DNA of 60,260 bases from Photobacterium aquae (GCF_001029445.1 NZ_LDOT01000008.1:1-60260), one strand, 5' to 3'; counted from the stretch's first letter, positions 41,473 through 48,959 are shown. A program made the numbers and translations. The notes: generated by a model from the sequence alone, not told the origin.

Positions 41473-41699
41473 GTAACAACCTCAAATGTATTCCTTGAGC
41501 CCTGTACCGCATAGCGCTGATACCGGTCTCTGAGTGATATAGCTAGGGCCAATACTAGCAGCCCACCTCCATCTCGACCATGCGCCAGCGCAAGCAAAGC
41601 GCCAAGATGAGAACTTAGCGCCATTTTCGCCACGCCAACCCGCACCAATACCACTGCAGTCATCAGAGAGCTGACAAATTGCAGCCTTCGCTTTACCAT
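41466..41699 (-). CDS. Possible small hydrophobic protein upstream of sdhE
   Basis: A 77-codon frame with two potential membrane segments (SSLMTAVVLVRVGVA and LGALLALAH...LLVLALAISL) and a basic start. Its stop codon falls 4 bp inside sdhE (ATGTTGA arrangement), which would suit coupling. No family is recognised and GAAGAT before the ATG is too close for a good ribosome-binding site. It may only be the sdhE leader read by chance. Confidence 0.25.
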   Translation of the reverse strand: MVKRRLQFVSSLMTAVVLVRVGVAKMALSSHLGALLALAHGRDGGGLLVLALAISLRDRYQRYAVQGSRNTFEVVTC

Positions 41700-41749
41700 A
41701 TCTTCAAACCCATTCCTGCATGCCGCAGCAATTACAGTCTGGAATCCCT

Positions 41750-42730
41750 ATGAGCACTTGGTCTGAAAACTACCTGTTCGATACTCTTTCCCTTTCATCC
41801 CACGACGCCCTGCCTCAACTGGCACTGGTTGACTTGGCAAATTGGGCGCTGGTTACCCTGATCGGTGACGACAAAAAGTCATACCTTCACGGTCAGGTTA
41901 CCTGTGACGTAGTTGGCCTTGGTGCCGCCCAGTCAACCCTCGGCGGCCACTGTGATGCCAAGGGCAAGCTGCGCACCGTTTTCCGCCTGTTCCACCACAA
42001 TGACGGTTACGGTTTCTTCCAGCGCCGCAGCATTCTGGCGACCCAATTGCCGGAACTGAAGAAATACGCCGTGTTCTCCAAGGTCGATATCGCCGAGAGT
42101 GACGATGTCCTGCTCGGCCTGACCGGCCCGCAGGCGACCGAAACCATTGATGCCCTATTCGGTGCCGGCGATGCGGTACGTGCCATAACTGGCGGCAGCG
42201 CCGTACAAATCGACGACGAGCGCTGGCTATTGGCACTTGAGCAAACTCATGCCAAGGCACTGGTAGAGAAGCTTGCACCACAGGCCACCCTGAGCGATGA
42301 CGCGCTATGGGACCTGTACGACATCCGCCACGCAATCCCGCGCATCGACGATGCCACGGCGCTTGAGTTCATTCCCCAAGCCGTCAACCTGCAAGCACTC
42401 GGTGCAATCAGCTTCAAAAAAGGCTGCTATACCGGGCAGGAAACCGTCGCCCGCGCCAAGTACCGCGGCATCAACAAGCGTGCAATGTACATCCTCAGCG
42501 GCCCGGCAGATCACACACCGCTGGCCGGTGATACGCTGGATCGTAATGTCGGTGACAACTGGCGCAAGGGCGGCACTATCATTGCTGGCTACCGTTTCAA
42601 TGACGGGCAGGCAATTGCGCTGGCCGGCCTGCCGAACGATCTAGAAGAGGAAACACGCTTCCGCCTGGCTGGCAGCGAGGCTATCTGGCACCGTCTAGCC
42701 CTGCCTTATTCTCTGGAAGACGACGCGTAA
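41750..42730 (+). CDS. ygfZ: tRNA-modifying / Fe-S assembly protein YgfZ
   Basis: A 326-aa folate-binding protein of the GcvT-like family, needed for full activity of several iron-sulfur enzymes, including MiaB-dependent tRNA modification in E. coli. The invariant motif KGCYTGQE is at about 224-231, with C226 the key cysteine. I start at the ATG at 41750 behind GGAATCCCT. The stop shares a base with the next gene (TAATG), which it probably cotranscribes. It is divergent from sdhE, the common arrangement. Confidence 0.95.
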   Translation: MSTWSENYLFDTLSLSSHDALPQLALVDLANWALVTLIGDDKKSYLHGQVTCDVVGLGAAQSTLGGHCDAKGKLRTVFRLFHHNDGYGFFQRRSILATQLPELKKYAVFSKVDIAESDDVLLGLTGPQATETIDALFGAGDAVRAITGGSAVQIDDERWLLALEQTHAKALVEKLAPQATLSDDALWDLYDIRHAIPRIDDATALEFIPQAVNLQALGAISFKKGCYTGQETVARAKYRGINKRAMYILSGPADHTPLAGDTLDRNVGDNWRKGGTIIAGYRFNDGQAIALAGLPNDLEEETRFRLAGSEAIWHRLALPYSLEDDA

Positions 42731-43191
42731 TGATCACGCCTGTCACCCGTTACTTAGAACAAGAAGGCGTGGAATACCGCCTTCTTCCCCATCGCCAGCC
42801 AGCCAAAACCATCGAGGAGGCAGCCCGCGAGCGCGGCGTTGCCCCCGAGCAGATGGTCAAGTCGATACTGCTAAGGGATATGAGTGGATTCCACGTCCTG
42901 GCCTGTGTGCCCGGCCCGGCTCAGGTAGACCCGCGCAAGGTACGCGATATGTTCGGTTGCCGTCGGATGACATGCGCCGATGCCAGCGATGTCGAGAAAA
43001 TTACCGGCCTAATCATCGGCACCGTCGCCCCTATCGGGCTCAAGCAGCCCTTGCCACTGATCTTTGACCACACGATCACGGGCCATGACTTCGTCAATAT
43101 CAGCAGCGGGGATCGGATGGCTGGCATTGAACTGGCCACCGACGATCTGTTGCTGCTCTGTGATCCGATGCTGGCCGATATCTGCCGCTAG
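42730..43191 (+). CDS. YbaK/EbsC-family aminoacyl-tRNA deacylase
   Basis: A 153-aa protein of the YbaK/ProRS editing-domain superfamily, whose members hydrolyse mischarged tRNAs. Conserved features include EYRLLPHRQPAKTIEEAARERGV at the N-terminus, KSILLRD, a Gly/Pro-rich segment GLIIGTVAPIGLKQPLPLIFD and NISSGDRMAGIEL near the end. Its ATG overlaps the ygfZ stop. The substrate (Pro/Cys/Ala/Thr type) cannot be assigned. A second member of the superfamily is at 54379-54885. Confidence 0.88.
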   Translation: MITPVTRYLEQEGVEYRLLPHRQPAKTIEEAARERGVAPEQMVKSILLRDMSGFHVLACVPGPAQVDPRKVRDMFGCRRMTCADASDVEKITGLIIGTVAPIGLKQPLPLIFDHTITGHDFVNISSGDRMAGIELATDDLLLLCDPMLADICR

Positions 43192-43213
43192 ACTCACAAA
43201 TAAAGGAATGAAC

Positions 43214-44152
43214 ATGAGCGCAATCAACTGGCGCGGGGTCGACCTCAACTTGCTGGTCGCCTTCTCGGCCCTGATGGAAACCCGCAGCGTGACCAAGGCG
43301 GCCGACAAGCTATCCATCGGCCAGTCAGCCATGAGCCACAACCTCTCTCGGCTCAGGGGCCTGCTCGATGATCCGCTTTTCGAACGTCAAGGGCACCAGA
43401 TGATTGCCACCGACAGGGCGCTGGAACTGGCCCCGGTTGTCGATCAGATTTTACAGATGGTCACCAGCCAGGTTCTGCGCCCCGGCACCTTCGTCCCCGA
43501 TCAATACGACGGTACGTTCCGTATTGGCCTGACCGATTACGCCGAGCTGCTGTTTGCCCCAGCCCTGTTCGACGCCATCCAGGCTGCCGCACCGCGCAGC
43601 CAGCTGAGTTTTTGCAATGTAGACCGCAACAACTACCAACGTGCTGCCGAAGAGCAGAAAATCGACCTGATTATTGGCAGCATGACCGATATCCCCCGCG
43701 AGTTCGACCACCAATACCTCTATACCGAGGATCATGTCTGCCTGTTTGACCCCAGTGCAACCGGGCTGGGCAGCCCCATCGACCTCGCCCGCTACATCCA
43801 GACCCCGCAAGCCTTGGTCACCCCAGACGGAAAACTGGCGACAAACGTCGACAACCAGTTGCAGCAGCAAGGCTTCCAGCGCCACATCGCTGTCGGCTCA
43901 AGTAGCTTCCTCACCATCCGCCACCTTCTGACCGGACGCAACCTGCTCTGCGTTGTTTCGACCCTGATGGCAAAACTGGATGTGTTCCATGACAACCTCT
44001 GCCAATGCAGCCCTCCGGTTCACATCCCCGATTTCGATATCAACATGCTCTGGCTCCAGCGCAATGCAGCCCACCCCCGTCAGGAATGGCTGCGCCGCTG
44101 TGTTCACCATGCAGTGACCGAACGGGTAGAAGAACTGCGCAAGCTGCACTGA
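43214..44152 (+). CDS. LysR-family transcriptional regulator
   Basis: A 312-aa LysR-type regulator. The winged helix-turn-helix at the N-terminus (VDLNLLVAFSALMETRSVTKAADKLSIGQSAMSHNLSRLRGLLDDPLFERQG) is canonical, followed by a substrate-binding domain (about 90-300). I begin at the ATG at 43214 (MSAINWRG), 6 bp after AAAGGA; the upstream in-frame stretch overlaps the preceding deacylase gene. It lies just after that gene in the same direction and converges with the NqrM-like operon. Its target is unknown; no divergent partner gene is present. Confidence 0.95.
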   Translation: MSAINWRGVDLNLLVAFSALMETRSVTKAADKLSIGQSAMSHNLSRLRGLLDDPLFERQGHQMIATDRALELAPVVDQILQMVTSQVLRPGTFVPDQYDGTFRIGLTDYAELLFAPALFDAIQAAAPRSQLSFCNVDRNNYQRAAEEQKIDLIIGSMTDIPREFDHQYLYTEDHVCLFDPSATGLGSPIDLARYIQTPQALVTPDGKLATNVDNQLQQQGFQRHIAVGSSSFLTIRHLLTGRNLLCVVSTLMAKLDVFHDNLCQCSPPVHIPDFDINMLWLQRNAAHPRQEWLRRCVHHAVTERVEELRKLH

Positions 44153-44154
44153 TC

Positions 44155-44182
44155 AAAAAAGGCCGGTAGTCACCGGCCTTCA
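44155..44182 (-). terminator. Terminator of the UPF0251/NifX-like/NqrM-like operon
   Basis: Minus-strand AAGGCCGGTG-ACT-ACCGGCCTTTTTT: a GC-rich stem and T run, directly after the last gene of the operon. On the plus strand the same hairpin (after A run) may also stop the LysR transcript. Confidence 0.9.
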
Positions 44183-44193
44183 ACGAACCCCAC

Positions 44194-44394
44194 TCAGGAG
44201 ACCTTGTCTCCCGGCTCTTGGATCTGGTAGAGCTTGTGCTCATCGCAAGGCTCCTTGCAACCGCACTCCTTTTCGACCCCGACATTGGCCAAGCCACCAC
44301 AGCTGCCCTGAATCGATTTGCGCTTCACCACCCAACCAATGGCCATGCCCGCAATCACCAGCAGAAAAACAATCACCGTCAATAGGTATGTCAT
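44194..44394 (-). CDS. NqrM-like small membrane protein (DUF539)
   Basis: A 66-aa protein with one N-terminal transmembrane helix (about 3-22, LLTVIVFLLVIAGMAIGWVV) and a Cys-rich tail with C32, C44, C46 and C50 in GSCGGLANVGVEKECGCKEPCD. The pattern is that of NqrM, the small protein needed to mature the iron centre of the Na+-translocating NADH:quinone reductase. NqrM normally follows nqrF; here it is the third gene of an operon with a NifX-like protein and an HTH protein, with a 4-nt ATGA overlap to the upstream gene. It is probably a paralogue for another membrane iron or metal protein, which is inference. Confidence 0.85.
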   Translation of the reverse strand: MTYLLTVIVFLLVIAGMAIGWVVKRKSIQGSCGGLANVGVEKECGCKEPCDEHKLYQIQEPGDKVS

Positions 44395-44867
44395 CGTGTG
44401 AACCCTCCTAGGCGAAACAGGCCACCGGTTAGTCGCGGCGCATGTCCCTTCATGCCAATTTTAGCAGGTGCCGCCTTTTTCTTGCTGCCGCAACCACAAC
44501 CACAGTCGCCTTTCTCACGTTTGCAGGGACGCCCCTGCTCGGCGGCCGTCAGGGCCTCGCGGGCTACCTTGCCGGAGACAATCGCCTCCAGCGGCGAGCG
44601 CGGGGCAACTCGGCTGACCTGCCAGCCGGCATTGAGCAAACGGGCCAGTGAGCGCTGACCGATATTGCCAACCACTAAATGGGTCACCCCGTATTCGGCC
44701 AACTGACGCTGGATCAGCTTCTTGTGCTTACAGCCGACCTCGCGACTGCCGCTGTTCTCAACTTCCGCGACCTGCACACCTTTATCATCAAACAGCAAGA
44801 ATGCTGCAGCCTTGCCAAAATGGCCAGCCACTTCCCTGCGGGCAGTAACGGCAATTGCTAACGACAT
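44391..44867 (-). CDS. NifX/NifB-family iron-molybdenum cluster-binding protein
   Basis: A 158-aa protein of the dinitrogenase FeMo-cofactor (Nitro_FeMo-Co) family, which includes NifX, NafY and the Desulfovibrio orange protein. The signature GHFGKAAAFLLFD is at residues 15-27, VGCKHKK follows around C46, and VTHLVVGNIGQRSLARL is typical of the fold. A tail unusual for the domain carries C115, C122, C124 and C126 in CKREKGDCGCGCG, then a basic Lys-rich stretch: a likely extra metal or cluster site. No nitrogenase gene is nearby, so nitrogen fixation is not implied. It overlaps both neighbours, by 10 nt and 4 nt. Confidence 0.88.
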   Translation of the reverse strand: MSLAIAVTARREVAGHFGKAAAFLLFDDKGVQVAEVENSGSREVGCKHKKLIQRQLAEYGVTHLVVGNIGQRSLARLLNAGWQVSRVAPRSPLEAIVSGKVAREALTAAEQGRPCKREKGDCGCGCGSKKKAAPAKIGMKGHAPRLTGGLFRLGGFTR

Positions 44868-45166
44868 GTTGTTTCCTTCTCTGTAACGGTGACCGGCTCT
44901 AATTCGAGAGCCATCCCATTGACCAGGGCCTTGGCGACTTTGTGTCGGGCACTGGCGATAATATTGCCTAATGTTTGTCGGGAGACCCCCAACTGGCGAG
45001 CGGCCTCAAGCTGGTTATGACCATCGCGGTCAACCAGTTTAAGGGCCTCAAGCTCGTCAGCTGCCAACATCAAGGTCGGGAGCTGGGACATCGGCACCCC
45101 ATTGGGCTTATAGCAGCTATAAGCCGGGCGGCAGCTGATCCGCCGCTGTAGTTTGGGTCTTGGCAT
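44858..45166 (-). CDS. UPF0251 (DUF134) helix-turn-helix protein
   Basis: A 102-aa putative DNA-binding protein. The N-terminal MPRPKLQRRISCRPAYSCYKPNGVP, with C12 and C18, is typical of UPF0251. The middle segment LAADELEALKLVDRDGHNQLEAARQLGVSRQTLGNIIASARHKVA is a sigma-region-4-like helix-turn-helix. The start has a strong GGGGGA Shine-Dalgarno. It is the first gene of the operon and its start lies 30 bp from a perfect 20-bp palindrome, so I infer it is an autoregulator, possibly sensing metal or redox through its cysteines. Confidence 0.85.
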   Translation of the reverse strand: MPRPKLQRRISCRPAYSCYKPNGVPMSQLPTLMLAADELEALKLVDRDGHNQLEAARQLGVSRQTLGNIIASARHKVAKALVNGMALELEPVTVTEKETTCR

Positions 45167-45195
45167 TGTGTCCCCCTATCATATTCACCACTTTA

Positions 45196-45215
45196 TTATT
45201 GGCATATGCCAATAA
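45196..45215. promoter_or_regulatory. Perfect 20-bp palindrome upstream of the UPF0251 gene
   Basis: TTATTGGCATATGCCAATAA is fully self-complementary with no spacer. It sits 30 bp before the UPF0251 ATG, in the promoter zone of the operon. It looks like a dimeric repressor or activator operator, most simply for the UPF0251 protein itself. Confidence 0.7.
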
Positions 45216-45640
45216 CTTGTATTGATCTAGCGCAGACGGATGCCATGTTTCCCCGTTGCCAGCACAATTCCAGCGAAAAAAGCCTATGCCAATGAGCAAC
45301 GGGCAAAGAGGCAGATCAGACCATTTAACTTCATCAGCATTTTCTCCTGCCACCTCCCCCTTTCTGCCTGGCAAGCTACCGATCATATGGAAAAATCACC
45401 GATAAAAGATCTGTTCAGGCTGTATCGATGTGAAGGGGAATCCTATTTAAACCATTAATAAATAGGAGATAATTGGGAATCATTCAGAAGAGCATGAATA
45501 ATATGCAATGGTGCACATTTGTTATTGAGAGATACGGAGCAGAATAAAACTCTGTATTGATGCTTTGATTAAAAAGAATTTATAAATCAAGATCTCTTTA
45601 ACATCGCGATTATGCTGAAGTCGTCACAAAAGGTTCATGC
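45216..45640. other. AT-rich intergenic stretch
   Basis: About 425 bp between the operator at 45196-45215 and the 84-aa gene at 45641. It becomes clearly AT-rich towards the right. On the minus strand AGGAGAAAATG around 45340 opens an 18-codon frame only (MLMKLNGLICLFARCSLA), then a stop. I see no convincing gene or structured RNA; promoters in both directions are expected but not clear. Confidence 0.4.
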
Positions 45641-45895
45641 ATGTTGTTTTATAATTTGCGACGACGTTGGCAAAAGGAAGGTTGGCAAAATATGCGCATG
45701 TTCAAACACTACGTGCCCCAGATGATCGCAAAGCACGTTAGTCGTTTATTCCGTGGAAGGATCTACATTGATGGCAGGGGGGGCTACGAGTTCCAAAATG
45801 GCCAGTTGCTTGTACCTATCAAGGCCCAGCAACACCATTTTCAAACCGTAAAAGAAATCAACAGTGAAATAAGGCGCTTGAAAGAATACGCCTAA
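45641..45895 (+). CDS. Hypothetical protein, 84 aa
   Basis: I do not recognise this protein. It is very basic, with an N-terminal amphipathic part (MLFYNLRRRWQKEGWQNMRMFKHYVPQ), a middle block FRGRIYIDGRGGYEFQNGQLLVP that looks like a small beta unit, and a helical end EINSEIRRLKEY. No membrane helix or signal peptide. AAAAGG lies 7 bp before the ATG; a second start at 45692 (MRMFKH) is possible. It is monocistronic in an AT-rich setting and is followed 20 bp later by a clear terminator, which supports it being real. Confidence 0.75.
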   Translation: MLFYNLRRRWQKEGWQNMRMFKHYVPQMIAKHVSRLFRGRIYIDGRGGYEFQNGQLLVPIKAQQHHFQTVKEINSEIRRLKEYA

Positions 45896-45916
45896 TCCCA
45901 TTCCTGTCTGCGCAGC

Positions 45917-45940
45917 AAGCCCACCTCGGTGGGCTTTTTA
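45917..45940 (+). terminator. Terminator of the 84-aa gene
   Basis: AAGCCCAC-CTCG-GTGGGCTTTTTA: an 8-bp stem and T run shortly after the stop codon at 45895. In the opposite direction it follows gcvH but lacks a T run there. Confidence 0.88.
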
Positions 45941-45950
45941 CTTATCACCA

Positions 45951-46349
45951 CTAGTCGTCGCTATCCTCGTCGATCAAATCAAGATAGCTATCTGCATCAA
46001 GCAAATCTGCCACCTCGCTTTCATCATCCACTTTCAATTGAAACAACCAGCCGTCACCATACGGATCGCTGTTTACCAATTCGGGGGCCCCCTCCAATTC
46101 TTCATTAACCGCAACGACATAGCCGGTAAGCGGCGCGTATACATCCGTGGCAGCCTTTACCGACTCGGCCACAGCACAGTCTTCCCCGGCCTCTGCGGCA
46201 GCATCTATTTCCGGCAGGTCGACAAACACCATATCCCCCAGCATTGACTGGGCATGATCAGTGATCCCGATGGTATATACCCCATCCCCCTCGGGGCGTA
46301 CCCACTCATGGGTATTGGTAAACTTCAACTCAGAAGGAATATAGCTCAT
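45951..46349 (-). CDS. gcvH: Glycine cleavage system H protein (solitary)
   Basis: A 132-aa lipoyl carrier protein. GcvH shuttles the aminomethyl group between the P, T and L proteins of glycine cleavage and can act as a lipoate donor. The lipoyl-lysine is K65 in [37 protein letters not shown] and [13 protein letters not shown] are family motifs. I begin at the ATG at 46349 behind AAAGGGAAG; the open frame continues far upstream but through leader sequence. gcvT and gcvP, which normally flank it and sit next to ubiI in E. coli, are absent here. Confidence 0.95.
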   Translation of the reverse strand: MSYIPSELKFTNTHEWVRPEGDGVYTIGITDHAQSMLGDMVFVDLPEIDAAAEAGEDCAVAESVKAATDVYAPLTGYVVAVNEELEGAPELVNSDPYGDGWLFQLKVDDESEVADLLDADSYLDLIDEDSDD

Positions 46350-46520
46350 GGTTAAACTTCCCTTTGAAAGCCTGCCTTTTGCCACACGCACTTGCGAACA
46401 AAGCAGAAACAAGACATACAGAGGGCTTTTGCCGCCCTCGGCCACGAGCAAGCCACCTCGGCCCGCTCTACTGATATTTAATGTAGGAGAAAAAGTCCCA
46501 AAATGAGTAATAAAAAATAC
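46350..46520 (-). promoter_or_regulatory. gcvH leader with hairpins
   Basis: Between the ubiI terminator and the gcvH ATG. It contains GAGGGC-GGCAAAA-GCCCTC followed by a T-rich stretch, and further G/C-rich complementarity. The conserved core of a glycine riboswitch is not found. An attenuator is conceivable but unproven. Confidence 0.3.
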
Positions 46521-46523
46521 CAA

Positions 46524-46556
46524 CAAAAAAGCCGCCCGAAGGCGGCTTGGCAAAAC
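46524..46556 (-). terminator. Terminator of the ubiH-ubiI unit
   Basis: Minus-strand AAGCCGCC-TTC-GGGCGGCTTTTTTG: strong stem with six T residues, within a few bases of the ubiI stop codon. It separates ubiI from gcvH. Confidence 0.93.
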
Positions 46557-46557
46557 A

Positions 46558-47769
46558 TCAACGGGGACGGGCCAATTCGGGTAAATGACCACTCAGCCCT
46601 AATGCCCGGCGCATGAATTCGTCTTTCAGGCCCGGGGCCTTGTCGACGAACAGCATACCGATATCACGGACCAGCTTCTTGGCCGGGTGGCTTCCGGAAA
46701 AGAGGTCTCGGAAACCTTGCATAGACGCAATCATCTTGGCCGCCTCTGCTTTTCGCCATCGTTCATAAGGGCGCAGATTAGCCTTGGCACCGATATCTTT
46801 ATCTTGCTGCCACAGCGCCTTGATTTCCTGAGCCAAGCTCGCGGCATCCAACAGACCAAGGTTCACCCCCTGCCCCGCTAGTGGATGAATGGTATGGGCG
46901 GCATCTCCAACCAAGGCCACCCGCTCACGCACAAAATCACGCGCATAACGCATCCGCAGCGGGAACGCCTGACGCTCACCTTCCACCTGGCACAAGCCCA
47001 AACGGTGATCAAAGGCCGCGGTCAAGTGCTTGTTGAACGCCTGCTCCGGCATTGCCACCAACTCGGCGGCACGCTCGGGCGGCAGCGACCAGACAATCGA
47101 GCACAGATCCGGCTCGCCCATCGGCAAGAAGGCCAACGGCCCATCAGGGCGGAAAATCTGGCGGGCGGTCTGACCATGCGGATCACTACAGCGAATGTTG
47201 GCTACGATCGCGCTGTGGCCATAATCCCAGTGAGTCAATGGGATATCCAACTGCTGGCGTACCCAAGAATTCGCACCATCGGCACCGACCACCAGCTTGG
47301 CCGTCAGGTGCTTGCCCGATGCCAGACTGAGCCAAGCCTCATGCTCACCGAACGCCATGCTCTGACACTGCTCCGGCATCATCAAGGTCACGTTCGGCAA
47401 TTGGCTCACCCGGTCAAGTAAGGCCAGCTGAATCACCCGGTTCTCGACGATATGGCCGAGATCCGGCTGGGCGAGTCGGGCTGCATCAAAGGCAATCCGG
47501 GCAAAGCTGTCCTGCTCCCAGACTTCCATCTTGTCATAGGGGGCCAGTCGGCGTGCCTCAATCCCCTGCCATGCCCCGACCTGACGCAAAATACGCTCAC
47601 TGGCTCGGCTCAGGGCCGAGACTCGGATATCGGGCAGAGCGGACAATTCCCGCTCAGGCTCACGCCCCTCGATCACAGCTACCCGCAACTCGGTATCGGC
47701 CAATGCCGCAGCCAGAGCCAATCCCACCATTCCGCCGCCAATAATGGCGACATCCACATTTTGCATCAT
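46558..47769 (-). CDS. ubiI: 2-octaprenylphenol hydroxylase UbiI (VisC)
   Basis: A 403-aa FAD monooxygenase of ubiquinone synthesis, responsible for C5 hydroxylation in E. coli. The N-terminal dinucleotide fold is [17 protein letters not shown]; the DG motif is [14 protein letters not shown] and the FAD/ribityl motif is [26 protein letters not shown]. It starts 2 bp after the ubiH stop and the two proteins are paralogues. The gene ends at a strong terminator. Confidence 0.94.
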   Translation of the reverse strand: MMQNVDVAIIGGGMVGLALAAALADTELRVAVIEGREPERELSALPDIRVSALSRASERILRQVGAWQGIEARRLAPYDKMEVWEQDSFARIAFDAARLAQPDLGHIVENRVIQLALLDRVSQLPNVTLMMPEQCQSMAFGEHEAWLSLASGKHLTAKLVVGADGANSWVRQQLDIPLTHWDYGHSAIVANIRCSDPHGQTARQIFRPDGPLAFLPMGEPDLCSIVWSLPPERAAELVAMPEQAFNKHLTAAFDHRLGLCQVEGERQAFPLRMRYARDFVRERVALVGDAAHTIHPLAGQGVNLGLLDAASLAQEIKALWQQDKDIGAKANLRPYERWRKAEAAKMIASMQGFRDLFSGSHPAKKLVRDIGMLFVDKAPGLKDEFMRRALGLSGHLPELARPR

Positions 47770-47771
47770 GA

Positions 47772-48959
47772 TTATCGTTCTACCTGTCCCATAGCCCGAC
47801 GCACCAGCGGGGCCTTACATACATCGCTCCATCCCATCGCAGCCAACCCTACATTGCGGCCGACGACAAAAGGGAGACTTTCATTGGCAAAAATCCCGAC
47901 CAGTCCAGCCGTCATCATCACGGTGGCATCGCGATCCGGTGTCCGGCGCTGGCGGTAGCGGCTCAGTATCCGCTGATGACCGGCATCGAGCCCCTCGGCC
48001 GTTCCGCGCAGGATCTCCTCGGCAAGGCTCATGACATCGCGCAGCCCGAGGTTGAACCCCTGACCGGCAATCGGGTGAAGGGTCTGGGCTGCATTGCCTA
48101 CCACCGCAGCCCGATGGGAAACCAGCCGCTGAGAGCAACGCAACAGCAACGGATAGGCATCTCGCCGCCCGGCTTTTTGCATACGGCCCAACCGCCAGCC
48201 AAACGCCTGCTGAAGGCGAGCCAGAAACGCCTCGTCGTCAAGGCCCATGATTTCGGCCTGCGACTCGGGGCGGATACACCATACCAGCGAACAGCGCCCC
48301 TCCGACATCGGCAGTAAAGCAACAGGGCCGTCAGGGGTAAAGCGCTCGAAAGCCCGTCCCTGGTGATGTTCGGCAGTCGTGACATTGGCAATCACCGCAA
48401 TTTGCTGGAAGTCATACTCATCGCGCCCGATCCCCAGCATCTCACAGCATCCCGACACGGCACCGTCAGCCGCCACCACCAGCGAGCAGGCCAAACGCTT
48501 GCCGCTGGCCAAGGTGAGGATGTTGCCCTCGAGATCCCGTTCAATGGCCTCGATGGTCTCCGGGCACAACAGGTCTATCGACTCGCGTTCAGCCAGTTGA
48601 CGGTGAAACAGCTTGCCTGCATCAGCCAGCTCAATGACATAACCGAGTGCGTTGACAGCCTGTTCGCGGGCACCGATATGCAGCATACCGGCATGGCCAC
48701 GGTCAGAAACATGGATATCCGAAATCGGTGTAGCCATATCGGACAACGCCTGCCAGCACCCAATCGAGGCCAGCAGTTCGGATGAACCAAGAGATAACGC
48801 TATACTGCGGGCATCATAGCCCGGGTGCTGGTCAAGACACGGCTCGACAGCCTCTACCACGGCGATTTTCAATCGACCGCCGCCCAACGTATCGAGCGCA
48901 ATAGCCAAGGTTGCCCCGGCCATCGCCCCTCCAGCAATAACGACATCATACTGCTTCAC
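47772..48959 (-). CDS. ubiH: 2-octaprenyl-6-methoxyphenol hydroxylase UbiH
   Basis: A 395-aa FAD monooxygenase for C1 hydroxylation in ubiquinone synthesis. The FAD fold is YDVVIAGGAMAGATLAIAL; the DG motif is LVVAADGAVSGC; and AAVVGNAAQTLHPIAGQGFNLGLRD has N where most relatives have D in the GD motif, as is common in UbiH. I begin at the GTG at 48959, since GAGGGC lies upstream; an ATG at 48986 lacks a ribosome-binding site. ygfB ends 30 bp upstream, leaving no room for pepP, which usually separates the two. Confidence 0.93.
   Translation of the reverse strand: MKQYDVVIAGGAMAGATLAIALDTLGGGRLKIAVVEAVEPCLDQHPGYDARSIALSLGSSELLASIGCWQALSDMATPISDIHVSDRGHAGMLHIGAREQAVNALGYVIELADAGKLFHRQLAERESIDLLCPETIEAIERDLEGNILTLASGKRLACSLVVAADGAVSGCCEMLGIGRDEYDFQQIAVIANVTTAEHHQGRAFERFTPDGPVALLPMSEGRCSLVWCIRPESQAEIMGLDDEAFLARLQQAFGWRLGRMQKAGRRDAYPLLLRCSQRLVSHRAAVVGNAAQTLHPIAGQGFNLGLRDVMSLAEEILRGTAEGLDAGHQRILSRYRQRRTPDRDATVMMTAGLVGIFANESLPFVVGRNVGLAAMGWSDVCKAPLVRRAMGQVER

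Noticed and set aside
44391..44867. Evidence for nitrogen fixation from the NifX-like gene
   Set aside because: The family is widespread in non-fixers and no nif structural or assembly gene is present.
45240..45345. A minus-strand AGGAGAAAATG start followed by MLMKLNGLICLFARCSLA, then a stop, with hydrophobic residues in the next frame
   Set aside because: It could be a broken small membrane protein, but the frames do not join into a convincing peptide; left as intergenic.
46350..46520. Glycine riboswitch upstream of gcvH
   Set aside because: The conserved riboswitch core segments cannot be found by eye.
46350..46592. N-terminal extension of gcvH by 81 codons
   Set aside because: It crosses the ubiI terminator and leader hairpins; GcvH homologues begin at [16 protein letters not shown], which has its own Shine-Dalgarno.
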